Origin: Euborellia annulipes
Taxonomy: Eukaryota; Arthropoda; Insecta; Dermaptera; Anisolabididae
Reading direction: 5' to 3'
Assembly: GCA_023213315.1 (NCBI GenBank)
Contig: JAKCPI010001711.1
Span: 62,001 to 126,000, forward strand
DNA: 64,000 nucleotides
Shown here: piece by piece, positions 1 through 8,112 of the stretch
Layout: the number at the start of each line of letters is the position of its first letter
Numbering within the stretch: the stretch's first letter is position 1
Notes under the pieces: model-generated
The model's input: the letters and a program-made list of their open reading frames with translations, nothing else
Database searches by the model: none
Told to the model about the DNA's origin: nothing
Translations under genes and position numbers: made by a program

Positions 1-7
1 AAATTAG

Positions 8-106
8 GTCTTTCCTAAAGGTTATATGGTTTATGGGCGAGATAGGCGAATTGTTAGCGGGGGTGGTGTTTTTATTGCGGTCAGGGAGGCTCTTCCAAGT
101 ATCTAA
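8..106 (+). pseudogene. LINE endonuclease fragment
   Basis: An open stretch reads YGRDRRIVSGGGVFIAVREA and then stops at 104-106. The GR-DR-----GGGVFIAV pattern is the one seen in the apurinic-like endonuclease domain of non-LTR retrotransposons, in the part where an Arg/Asp pair precedes a glycine run and an Ile-Ala-Val strand. Only about 30 residues are present, there is a stop on each side, and the upstream part lies outside the window. It is a dead scrap. It could belong to the same family as the RT fragment at 5.8-9.8 kb, but nothing here proves that. Confidence 0.6.
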
Positions 107-239
107 ATTTTGTAAATCCGCAGGAGGAAATATTTATTATAAGTCAGATGTACAGTATAGCTAGCACATCCTTCGCTCTTTTAGATAAATATTATTATTT
201 ATTTATGAAAATGAGTCGTCCTAAAAAAAAAAAAAATTG

Positions 240-689
240 AATTAGTATTAAGTTAGTTAATTATGAAAATATCAAGTTTGTGTACTATTAATTAATATTT
301 ACCTTTTTTTCTCTCCTCTCGAAACAAATATTCACTAATGAAAAGTTATCTCTTTTAGTTTTCCAAGAATAATTATTTACTTATGGAAAATATTTAAATG
401 TCTCAATTCTGTTAGTAGGCCTAAACATGTTATAATTCCTGACCTGAAAAAAAATTTTAATTAGTCTTAATTCTAATAAGTTAATTTATAAGAATTTTGA
501 ATTAGTGTGTTCTAATTTATTTGTTTACCTTAAATTTCCCACAAAATATTGAAAATCTTCTCTCTTCTCTCACTTTTTTCCCACTCATATAAACACTAAA
601 TAAAAAATAAACACTAAAAAAGATATCTTCATCTACTACAACAAAAAGTGTATGTGATAAATGAAAATATATTCCTTGTTTGCCGAACA

Positions 690-728
<39 letters not shown>

Positions 729-1100
729 CAATATATATATACAGCGGTATATATATTTACCTTAAACCGGGAGTCTAAAGAAATCGTATCAGTGAGAATG
801 AACGTGATTTTTTGGGTTACAAACAAGCGAGTGCGGGGGCTAACATGGGAGAGATCCTACCTAGCCTAACACAAAATACGAAGACAATAGAGAGTATTTG
901 TAACCCCGTCTCCACCATCAGATCGGTGGAGCCCTCGGGTTCCTAGCCTCAAGGATTGCAATCCCTCGGTGGAAGAGGCTCTTTACTATTTGGGGTCAGC
1001 TGAAAAAAAGAACATCCTAAAAAGCTAATCTAATCTACCCCCTTTAATATTCTTGCACCATGCAAAATACCTTTGTTCTGTTGACCCTCAGGAATCTGTA
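240..1100. repeat. Interspersed repeat R2, copy 1
   Basis: This stretch is similar in order and wording to 49870-50920. Shared landmarks are 'acactaaataaaaaataaacac', 'gagtgcgggg...atcctacctagcctaac', 'ccccgtctccaccatcagat', 'ctagcctcaaggatt', 'ggtcagctgaaaaaaag' and 'gcaccatgcaaaat'. Copy 1 lacks about 300 bp present in copy 2 between the 'ggatt' and 'ggtcagctg' landmarks. It includes a (TA)n run at 693-724. The right edge in both copies falls at a minus-strand splice-acceptor-like string (see 1071-1095 and 50821-50894). No element type was recognised. Confidence 0.6.
1071..1095 (-). other. Candidate micro-exon E (minus strand)
   Basis: Read on the minus strand, a polypyrimidine tract and acceptor (ctcttttttgttacag) are followed by 25 nt and a GTATTT donor. 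Joined to the ATG-bearing exon at 2801-2935 in phase 0 it reads on as Ile-Pro-Glu-Gly-Gln-Gln-Asn-Lys and ends in phase 1. It lies at the edge of repeat R2, and the equivalent point of the other R2 copy also has an acceptor. So it may be a real micro-exon, a duplicated exon or a chance match. There is no homology support. Confidence 0.3.
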
Positions 1101-1711
1101 ACAAAAAAGAGAAAAATGAAATTAGAATCACATCATTTAAATATTTTTGGATTTATGTGTATGTCTAGAGCAACGGTTCCCAACCCGTGGGCCGCGGGCT
1201 GATTGGAACAGGGCCGCGGGTGTTTAAGATAAAAATTATTAAAATAAAAAAAAAATAATAAAATTTTTTAATTTTTTTTTTTAATAAACAATTATTTATC
1301 TAAATCAAATCCTTGTTGCACATTTTTGTTTTAAATTTTAAGAGTACCAACCCATTTTATTTACACATACACGCCAAGGGCGGATACAGGGGGAGAAAAA
1401 TATTTTTTTTTGGGAAAAAATTGTATTTTTAATATAAAATTTTAAAAACTAATAGGCCTACTTAAAAATTTAATTTGTATATATATATATATTCTGGTAA
1501 AGAGCTACAGAATGAAGTTTTAATAAGAAAAAATTATTGTGTTCTGTGAGACCAAGGGCGGATACAAGGGGGGGGGGGGTAAAGGGGGTAATTATCCCCC
1601 CCGAGATTTGAAAAAAATACTTTTTTTTTTTTTAAATTTATTTTTAATGTAAAATTTGAAAAATTAATATTTAAAAATTCGATTTGTATTAAATACAAAT
1701 CAAATTTTTTT

Positions 1712-1992
1712 TTTTTTTTATAAAAAAAACATTCACACTTTTTTCTCATTCACACTCACACTCACACACACATTCACACAGTATTTTCGGCAACTCAGGC
1801 CATTTAAGACTTTAGACGATAACCGTTGTAAGTAATATATATATTGGGGGGGGGGGGGGTTCAGGCATTTCTATTTAAGCCATCTGGTATCCAAATGGCT
1901 TAAATAAAATCATCGGACTGCCTGGATCCGAACCCGCGACGTTTGGTATAGGAGGTAGGCACGCTACCTACTACGCCAAACTCGGGGGCAAT
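1712..1992 (-). repeat. tRNA-derived SINE S1 (reverse)
   Basis: Read on the minus strand it starts with a tRNA-like head. The A box is gcgtagtaggtagcgtgcc and the B box is gggttcggatcc. A body follows with 'cagtccgatgattttatttaagcc', then 'ggttatcgtctaaagtctt' and 'ttgccgaaaatact', and the tail is a (TG/TGAG)n run with 'gagaaaaaagtgtgaatgtt' and poly(A). Full-length sister copies are at 24207 and 42953. It is the innermost layer of the 1171-2498 nest. Confidence 0.82.
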
Positions 1993-2310
1993 CAAATTTT
2001 TACGGACGGGGGAAAAATTTTGTTTACGAACGGGAAAAAAAAATTTCGGTTCCACGAAAGAGAAAAAATTTCGGTTCCGCGAAAGAGGGAATGTTCCGCG
2101 GGCGGCACATTAAAAAATGTTTGGTTCCGCGAGTGGCAAAAATTTTGCGTCTCGAAAAAAAAGGTAAAATATTTTTACGTACGGGAAAAAAATTTTTTGG
2201 TTCCGCAAAAAAGGGAATGTTCCGCGGGCGGCAAAAATTTTTGTGTCCGGAAAACTTGGGTTCCGCGAAAAATTTTTTTTTTTTTAGATTACCCCCCCCC
2301 CCCCCCCGAA
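1993..2310. repeat. Degenerate internal repeats (ggttccgcga)
   Basis: The phrase 'ggttccgcgaaag..ggaatgttccgcgggcggca' recurs with variation at about 2045, 2072, 2125, 2200 and 2260, separated by A- and T-runs and 'acg(a/t)acgggaaaaa'. Related 'aaaggtaaaat.attttcac..gggaaaaa' phrases occur at 3120-3200, 12460, 13820 and 54210-54300. They look like the internal sequence of one hAT-MITE group rather than coding DNA. The open frames across it come from low complexity. Confidence 0.6.
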
Positions 2311-2520
2311 AACACCTCTGGATCCGCCCTTGTGTGAGACCAGTCACACCAGATTACCCCCTCCCTCACCGAGAAACTCCTCTGGATCCGCCACAGATAC
2401 ACGCACATATTTATATACATATATATTATACACTGGGCCTCAACATTTTTTTTTACGGAAAAAGTGGGCCGCACATCAGAAAAGGTTGGGAACCGCTGGT
2501 CTAGAGAATAAAATATTTAC

Positions 2521-2646
2521 CTCCTGAGGGGTTGACGGTCGCTCGAAGCTCCTTGCCTGGCACTCGTAGAGCTGATCCAGTTGATTGCACTAGATGAACA
2601 CTTAACACTTAACACTGAGCACTGATCACAATTGCACTGGGGAAAC
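2521..2646 (-). other. Candidate exon D (minus strand)
   Basis: On the minus strand a good acceptor (tttttcttttgcag) precedes 126 nt of balanced base composition, ending in GGAG and a GTAAAT donor. Of its three frames only one (offset 1) is open throughout. In the phase delivered by exon C it stops after six codons. It may therefore be 5'UTR, an alternative exon, or an exon that truncates the product. The motif 'aacacttaacacttaacactgagcactga' inside it is a small tandem repeat. No protein family was recognised. Confidence 0.4.
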
Positions 2647-2800
2647 CTGCAAAAGAAAAATTGTTTAAGAAGGTCTAGCAATCTAATGAAATCAATTTTT
2701 CTTTATGATTTTATAAATGAGTATAGTGCCCAGGGATTTTCCTCCATATAATGCATTTCTCGCCAAAACTTTTTATAATATAACATGTAAATATACTTAC

Positions 2801-2935
2801 CAAAATGTAGAAATTAGAGGCATCCTGGGTCGGAGCGACATGTGCCCTGTTATCCATGTCAAGCCCTCTCTGCACGACTAAAGGCGATGCTTAAAGATCG
2901 AGCAGACAAGCGCAGGCAGGTAATAGCAGGTTAAA
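2801..2935 (-). CDS. Candidate start-codon exon C (minus strand)
   Basis: On the minus strand a long polypyrimidine tract and acceptor (ctcttttttttctttctag) precede 135 nt that end in TTTTG and a perfect GTAAGT donor at 2800-2795. All three frames have stops before an ATG at 2857-2855 in good context (gacATGG). From the ATG the frame is open to the donor for 19 codons: MDNRAHVAPTQDASNFYIL. The donor is in phase 0. This is what a 5'UTR plus first coding exon looks like. Joined to exon D it stops after six codons; joined to exon E it stays open. I do not recognise the protein. Confidence 0.45.
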
Positions 2936-3000
2936 CTAGAAAGAAAAAAAAAGAGAGAATTACGAAAAATCTTCATCTCATAAGTATATATAGACGTATA

Positions 3001-3305
3001 CAGGGCCGGCTCTATGTATAAGCACAGGATGCGTCGCATCGGGGCGCTTCCGTATAAGGGCGACATAATTTACGCAAAAAAAAAAAATAAAAAATTTTTG
3101 AAGGGGCAAAAACTTTCGTGTCTCTAAAAAAATAAAGGTAAAATAATTTTCACTGGGGGAAAAAATTTTCCGCGGGGCGGGAAACTTATGTTAGAAAAAT
3201 TTTTGAGTCCCCCCCCTCCCGAAAAAAATTTCTATATACGCCCCTGGTTGTAAGGCGTCAATTATTGTTCTGCATCGGGGCGCCAAAATCCTAGAGCCGG
3301 CCCTC
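3001..3305. mobile_element. hAT-like MITE (CAGGGCCGGCTCT)
   Basis: The ends are CAGGGCCGGCTCTATG and CTAGAGCCGGCCCTC, with near-perfect inverted terminal repeats. They are flanked by GACGTATA and CACGTATA (7 of 8 matching). Subterminal 'gcatcggggcg' occurs on both sides (3036 and 3273). The middle is the A/T- and purine-rich 'ggtaaaataattttcac' type. It is non-coding. Confidence 0.85.
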
Positions 3306-3376
3306 CACGTATATATGGATCGTTTATTTTGAAAGTGGTGTAAGTCCATTTTTTTTTATAAATGAGATATCACCAG

Positions 3377-4247
3377 TAGGGATGAAACGATACGAGTAAA
3401 TACAAGTACTTACTCGATACTTTTCTTTCGATACCAAGTACTTTTGGAATCGATACTTTGGAATCGAGTACCAAGTAAGTATCGGTCAAAAATACTCGTA
3501 TCGATACTCGGTCCTCGTACGCAATGATTAGTTAGGCTGGAAGAACATTTACGTCGATTTGTCCTTGTTTACAATAGAAATAAGTGGAAATGTTTGTACC
3601 GCTGAATTTTAATTTTTATTATAGGAGTGTTTAACAGGGAAACACCTTGAAAAATTATTATTTTAGGATAGAACCGCTAGAACTGAATTTTTTCTTAGAT
3701 GTCGTTGTTTTTTTTTTTTTTTTTCAAGAACTTGATGTTATATGCCTGTGGAGATTTAAGCAAGATTCGCAGGGACTTTCCAGCCAGGAGATTAAATAAA
3801 AAATCTTTTATTTATTATAATTTCTATTTGCCGACGTTTCGGACTCCAATCACGACCTTTATCAGGGCAAATATTGTCAACTATACACGATCTTAGGTAT
3901 TTTAATATTCATTGCAATTAAAAATATACAATTTCTTTTTACTTTGATATGTACAAAAATATTATCATCTACTTGCTACTCGGAGGTCTCCGATGATGAA
4001 GGTGGTGATTGGTGACCGAAACGTCAGCAAATAGTTATTTAATCTCCTGGCTGCAAAGTTCCTGCGAATCTTGATAATATCAGTACTTACTGCTGTTTTT
4101 GCTTATCTTTAATTGTACGAAAAAATTGACCGATACGAGTAAGTATCGATACTTTTCAATCGATACCGAGTAAGTACTCGATACTTTGCGACCGATACCG
4201 GTATCGAGTAAAAGTATCGATACCTTAGTGGTATCGTTTCATCCCTA
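3377..4247. mobile_element. hAT-like element with subterminal TCGATAC arrays
   Basis: It has a perfect 17-bp terminal inverted repeat TAGGGATGAAACGATAC and a perfect 8-bp duplication ATCACCAG (3369-3376 and 4248-4255). Both ends are packed with copies of 'cgatac(t/c)' and 'gtatcgat' (3390-3520 and 4125-4235), the arrangement expected of subterminal transposase binding sites in hAT elements. The centre holds a hammerhead-like fold-back element. No transposase frame is present. Confidence 0.9.
3735..4078. repeat. Fold-back element H, copy 1
   Basis: The arms are 'gcaagattcgcagggacttt...ggagattaaataa...gacgtttcgg' (3757-3845) and its mirror 'ccgaaacgtcagcaaatagttatttaatctcctgg...cctgcgaatcttg' (4015-4075). 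The + arm carries a GATGATGA...GTGACC-GAAA-CGTC block and the - arm CTGATAA...GAGTCC-GAAA-CGTC. Both are damaged versions of the CTGANGA/GAAA core seen elsewhere. It is nested in the hAT at 3377-4247. Confidence 0.6.
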
Positions 4248-4689
4248 ATCACCAGGGGTGTAGTGGAGCGGGAACGCGTGAAAACGGCGTTCACACACTG
4301 GTTTCACTCATTAAAAAAAAATAACAAATAAAATTAAAATTATTTACGCAATTAAATAAAATTGCACCATTTCACTATCAATTTTTCTAAAATTTTCTAA
4401 ATTTCTAAAAAAGGCCCTAGGAAGCACCTCCCACCCCCTCCATTGGTATGTCATGTATTTAGCGTTCCCACACTGAAAATTTTGCAACTACACCATTGGA
4501 TATCACATAATTTATGCTTAAATTAATGTAAATTTTCAATGAATGACTAGCTAGTGGTCTTAAAAAATTCCCATGTTTTGTACAATTGAAAATTGGTCAG
4601 TAAATAGATTTTTTAATAAACAGATATGTTAACCTTTCATTTTCTCGAAACAATAGAAAATGGACTTACACCACTTTCAAAATAAACGG

Positions 4690-4727
<38 letters not shown>

Positions 4728-4730
4728 TAG

Positions 4731-5795
4731 GGTGGTTCAAAAAATGTGATGTCTGAAATCTGAAAACACGTACCCCTCATTTTGTTCCTTTATTTAAGTA
4801 AAATTTAATTGCAAAATTTTAGACCGATTGGACAACGTTTGTTTAGCTAGCTCGCTAGAAGGTCAGAGATCATCGGTTTTCCCTAAATTTGACTATTAAC
4901 AACTGTAACTCCTTAACGATTGGTCCAGCAAAAAAAGTCATCAGTAATTTTTTGAAGAGCATTCAATTTACTAAAAAAAAAGTCCTTTAACGATTTTTCG
5001 TAAAACAAACGGTTTTCATGGTATCGGCAAAAAATCGTATATGGTTAGGAGGCACGTCAAATTGACTTTCAAATAACACTAGTAGGCAAAAAGAAATTTT
5101 TTTTCGAGCCCCACATTATTAATTGAAATGACATCCTGAATGCAAATATGACCTCCGTTTTTCCCCACCACGTACGGTTTTTTGGGGAGAGACCCCTACT
5201 TATTACCACCCCTTTTCGTTAATCTTAGGGCCATGAATTAAAATGTGGAGTGATGAAAAGGAACATTTTAGCCTTAATATTTTTTCTCAAGGTCTAGAGA
5301 GGTGAAAAGTCCAAAAAACAAATATTTGATTCCAAGGGGTGGATGTGGGGAAGGATTTTGTCCCATAAATTGCAAAAAAATCATTAAAAATGATCGATTT
5401 TTTCTCTGATTTTCTAAATATATCCAGCTAAGTCAGACGAATTAGCAAATATTGTAGGACATAGAAGAATCTGTCGATATATTCGAATAATAAAGATCTT
5501 CCCAAAAAAAAAAGCTTTATCCTATATATTTTTTTTTTTGTTAAGGGATGTTTAATGAAGGATGAGGGGGTCTGTTGGCTGGAATATGTAGAAAAGCAGT
5601 GAAAAACTGCGAAAAAAAAACAGAAAAAATCGATCATTTTTAATAATTTCTTTGCAATTTAACGGACAAAATCCTCCCCCACATACCCCCTTGATGAAAT
5701 GTTTATATTTTTGGACTTTTAACCTCTCTAGACCTTCAGGAGAAACATTAAGACTAAAATATTCCTTTTCATCCCTCAAAATTAAATTATTTTAA
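4731..5795. repeat. Fold-back repeat with 170-bp arms
   Basis: A left arm at 5236-5408 (from 'tgaattaaaatgtggag' to 'aaatgatcgattttttctc') is mirrored, with substitutions, at 5615-5790, leaving a loop of about 200 bp. Shared landmarks are 'ggtctagagaggt', 'ggacaaaatcctcccccaca' and 'gaaaaaatcgatcatttt'. The segment upstream from 'tagggtggttcaaaaaatg' (4727) probably belongs to the same unit, but its end was not located. It has no hammerhead-like motif and no coding. Confidence 0.55.
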
Positions 5796-5963
5796 AAAAA
5801 TTTGGCACACTAGGTTTGTCTGTTAAATTGGTTAGGTTTATTAGGTGTTCTTTATAATTGGACTCAAATAATAAAAGTAGGTGACGGTCTGTCAGATAAT
5901 GAAGTCAAGTCTGGGGTGATACAGGGTAGTGTTTTAGGTCCCCTCCTTTTTCTTAAATATGTG

Positions 5964-6482
5964 CAGGGCCGCAGACAGGGGGGGGACTATATCTCCGGGC
6001 CTATTGCGCTCCCACCTTAAAATCCTAATAAAAAATAATTTTCATGGTTAAAATTTCATTTAAAAAAAAATCATTTTCTTGAAATTTATTTCTTCAGGGG
6101 TCCTTTTAACCTCAAATCAAGTTTGATATTTCCAAGACTCAGGATAGCTAAAAACGCAGATTTCAGTGGATAATTTCCAAAAAATTTTCCATACCCCAGA
6201 TTCCCCCGGAAATCCTCTGTCCAGATCTCGATAAAATATTGTAACTCTTTGTTTAGGAAATTTTGAAAAATTTTTAATTAACCTTATTTAAATAAATATT
6301 GTAAGCTAACACTGTTATGTATAAACTATTTCAAAAGTTGTGTCAAAAACTGTGTAAAAAATTGTTGGCATGAAGGCCACAATAGCCTTTTATATACTAA
6401 AAAAAAACTTTTTTTTTTTTTTTTGGGGGGGGCTCGTATTAGTAAGTAGCCCCGGGGCCCGTCAAGTCTGTCTGCGGCCCTG
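5964..6482. mobile_element. hAT-like MITE (CAGGGCCGCAGACAGGG) in the LINE
   Basis: The ends are CAGGGCCGCAGACAGGG and GTCTGTCTGCGGCCCTG. The flanks are AATATGTG (5956-5963) and TATATGTG (6483-6490), 7 of 8 matching. It splits the LINE RT just after the GPLLF motif and before the FADD box. It is non-coding, with a T-run and G-run near the right end. Confidence 0.9.
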
Positions 6483-6847
6483 TATATGTGAATGGTTTGC
6501 TTTCTATAGTGCAATCATCAATTAGTCTTTTCGCAGATGATAGTGTCGTATATAGAATAGTGAATGGGGATAGGGATAGGACCATTTTACAGCAGTGGTT
6601 TCCAAACTTTATGTTACCATGCCTCCCTTTAAAAATATTTAATCTTATGACGCCTCCCCCCACCCCCCCACCCCCACCCCATTTTATAAAATAATACAAA
6701 AACAAAAATTTTTATTGATAAAAAATATAAATTTATATAGAAATATTTTTTTTTATTTATTCTTATCCTGGTGGCTAATATTCGCGCCTCCCCTTAGACT
6801 AGTCCGAGCCTCCCTAGAGAGCCGCGCCTCACAGTTTGGAAAACTGG

Positions 6848-7084
6848 TATAAGGGTATTTTATGCCAGGTGGAATTTGTATCAGGAATGAAAGTTAGAAG
6901 AAAACGCAACCAGAATTTTTTCTTTAAAAATATATTTTAACAGCTTACGTTTCGGCCTTGGTCAAAGTCATCCTCGGATGACCACTAACAGCTCCGAGGA
7001 AGGCTTTGACCAAAGCCGAAACGTCAGCTGTTAAAATATATTTTTAAAGAAAAATTCTGCCTTCGTTTTTTCTAACTTTCATTC
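6848..7084. repeat. Fold-back element H, copy 2
   Basis: An inverted repeat: 'aggaatgaaagttagaagaaaacgcaaccagaattttttctttaaaaatatattttaacagct' is mirrored at 7020-7083. The + arm has CCGAGGA, a perfect stem-loop ggctttgaccaaagcc, then GAAACGTCAGCTG. This is a hammerhead-like core with one substitution (CCGA for CTGA). Sister copies with the same arms are at 27409-27893 and, one arm only, about 56190-56275. Confidence 0.65.
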
Positions 7085-7099
7085 CTAAAGAAAAATATT

Positions 7100-7372
7100 T
7101 TTCTCAAATCTTATTTTCCCGTCCTAGGGGGTGCCTAACTTAAATATAAAATTTCAACCACCTAGCTCAATTCCTTCATGCATTAAATTGAACCCAAACA
7201 GACACACAGTCAGACCATGTCGCGAAAACCATTTTTTGGAGGGGATCTCAAAACGTGTATATCCATCAAAGTCTCGACATCGAATTTTTGACATGAATCA
7301 AATACTTTCTCTATATATATATATCAGTATATGTATATTAATTTATACATATAAGTAAGAGAAAGTAAAAAT
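7100..7372 (+). mobile_element. M element, partial copy
   Basis: It carries the right half of the M consensus: 'aacttaaatataaaatttcaacc', 'cacacagtcagaccatgtcgcgaaaaccattttttgga', 'tctcaaaacgtg', 'atccatcaaagtctcgacatcgaatttttgacatgaat', then (TA)n and the terminus aagtaagagaaagtaaaaa. The left half is missing; the fold-back at 6848-7084 abuts it. The same junction is present at 56275-56545, so this is part of the larger repeat R1. Confidence 0.8.
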
Positions 7373-7884
7373 TCAAATCCGAATTGAGATTAGTTCTATA
7401 TACAAAAAGACTCACCCCAATAAAATTCTAAGAGGACAAATGATATCTTACTTTTCTACCTAATGAAAAAAATCCCTACAAAATTCTGCAAGGGATTCGA
7501 TGGGTTCCTGATTCGAAGTTACCCTGTGTTATTATTACCGATATCTGTTTATGAGAGTTTCGAAATTCTCAAAAATTAATTCCGCCCCAGTAATAAGAAA
7601 TTTTAGAATGACATTAAAATGTTTCTACCCCACTCTACTATTTGTTAAATATTGAATATAAATTTTAACTCAAACGGAATGCACTTATTTTTTAGTAAAA
7701 GTATTATAAAAAACATTAATATTGTGCATTATAGGGGATGGGGTTTATGCCTTCATACCTCCCCCCTTTAAGGAAATGCGAGCCTTCACCGCAAAATTCC
7801 TCTCAAAATAATTAGAATACATTTATATATAATTATTTTAATTTTTATTTTATTTTCATTTTCAACCCTTAATCCTTGAGTAAA

Positions 7885-8112
7885 ACCGTACGTATACCGA
7901 ACGTCAAGGGTCCGGACCCCTGGCAGTCCGAAATGGATACCAAATGGCTTAAATAGAAATGCTTGGACCCCCAATTTGTATATTATTAATGAATAACGGT
8001 TATCGTATAAAGTCTTATATGGCCTGAGTTGCCGAAAAGACTGGGTGAATGTGGGTGTGTGAGTGTGAATGAGAAAAAAGGTGTTGAAAAATAAAAAAAA
8101 AGATAAAAAATA
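7885..8112 (+). repeat. tRNA-derived SINE S1
   Basis: The A-box part of the head is missing. The B-box region (gggtccggacccctggcagtccg), body (gataccaaatggcttaaatagaaatgcttgg), 'ggttatcgtataaagtcttatatggcctgagttgccgaaaagac' and the (TG)n-gagaaaaaag tail are all present. It is shared with the R1 copy at 57130-57350. Confidence 0.75.

Larger units (their letters stand above)
1553..2332. mobile_element. hAT-like MITE (CAAGGGCGGAT family), third layer
   Basis: The ends are CAAGGGCGGATACAAGGG and CCTCTGGATCCGCCCTTG, with a perfect target duplication TGTGAGAC (1545-1552 and 2333-2340). It inserted into an older copy of the same family. A long G-run near the left end and C-run near the right end are typical of this family here (compare 10081-10291 and 48136-48398). 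Inside it lie a SINE (1712-1992) and a purine-rich decaying repeat. Confidence 0.9.
1375..2396. mobile_element. hAT-like MITE (CAAGGGCGGAT family), second layer
   Basis: It starts with CAAGGGCGGATACAGGGG and ends with CCTCTGGATCCGCCACAG, an imperfect terminal inverted repeat. It is flanked by a perfect 8-bp duplication ATACACGC (1367-1374 and 2397-2404). It is inserted in the hAT at 1171-2498 and interrupted at 1553 by a second member of its own family. Without that insert it is only about 240 bp and non-coding. Confidence 0.85.
1171..2498. mobile_element. hAT-like element, outer shell of nest
   Basis: The ends are CAACGGTTCCCAACC and GGTTGGGAACCGCTG, imperfect inverted repeats of the classic hAT CAGNGGTTCCCAACC type. 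They are flanked by a perfect 8-bp target duplication GTCTAGAG (1163-1170 and 2499-2506). The subterminal sequence 'gtgggccgcgggctg' is mirrored by 'agtgggccgcacatc'. No transposase is visible, so it is non-autonomous. Most of its length is later insertions (1375-2396 and within it 1553-2332). It sits between candidate minus-strand exons D and E, so it would be intronic. Confidence 0.88.
3315..4694. mobile_element. Long-TIR element (ATCGTTTATTTTGAAAG)
   Basis: A 35-bp near-perfect inverted repeat lies at 3317-3352 (atcgtttattttgaaagtgg, then tgtaagtccatttt) and is mirrored at 4656-4692. It is set in TA-rich flanks, so a TA or TATA target duplication is possible but not provable. Its terminal sequence resembles that of the MITEs at 26902 and 41084 (both start gaatcgtttattt). 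The hAT at 3377-4247 has inserted inside it. No transposase is visible. Confidence 0.65.

Noticed and set aside
2020..2527. Overlapping 60-137 codon frames on both strands
   Set aside because: They lie in nested MITEs with A/T/C runs and recurrent 'ggttccgcga' phrases; no domain, and framed by transposon ends.
4692..4721. TATA box or origin in the (TA)n run
   Set aside because: A simple dinucleotide repeat; many similar runs occur without any gene context.
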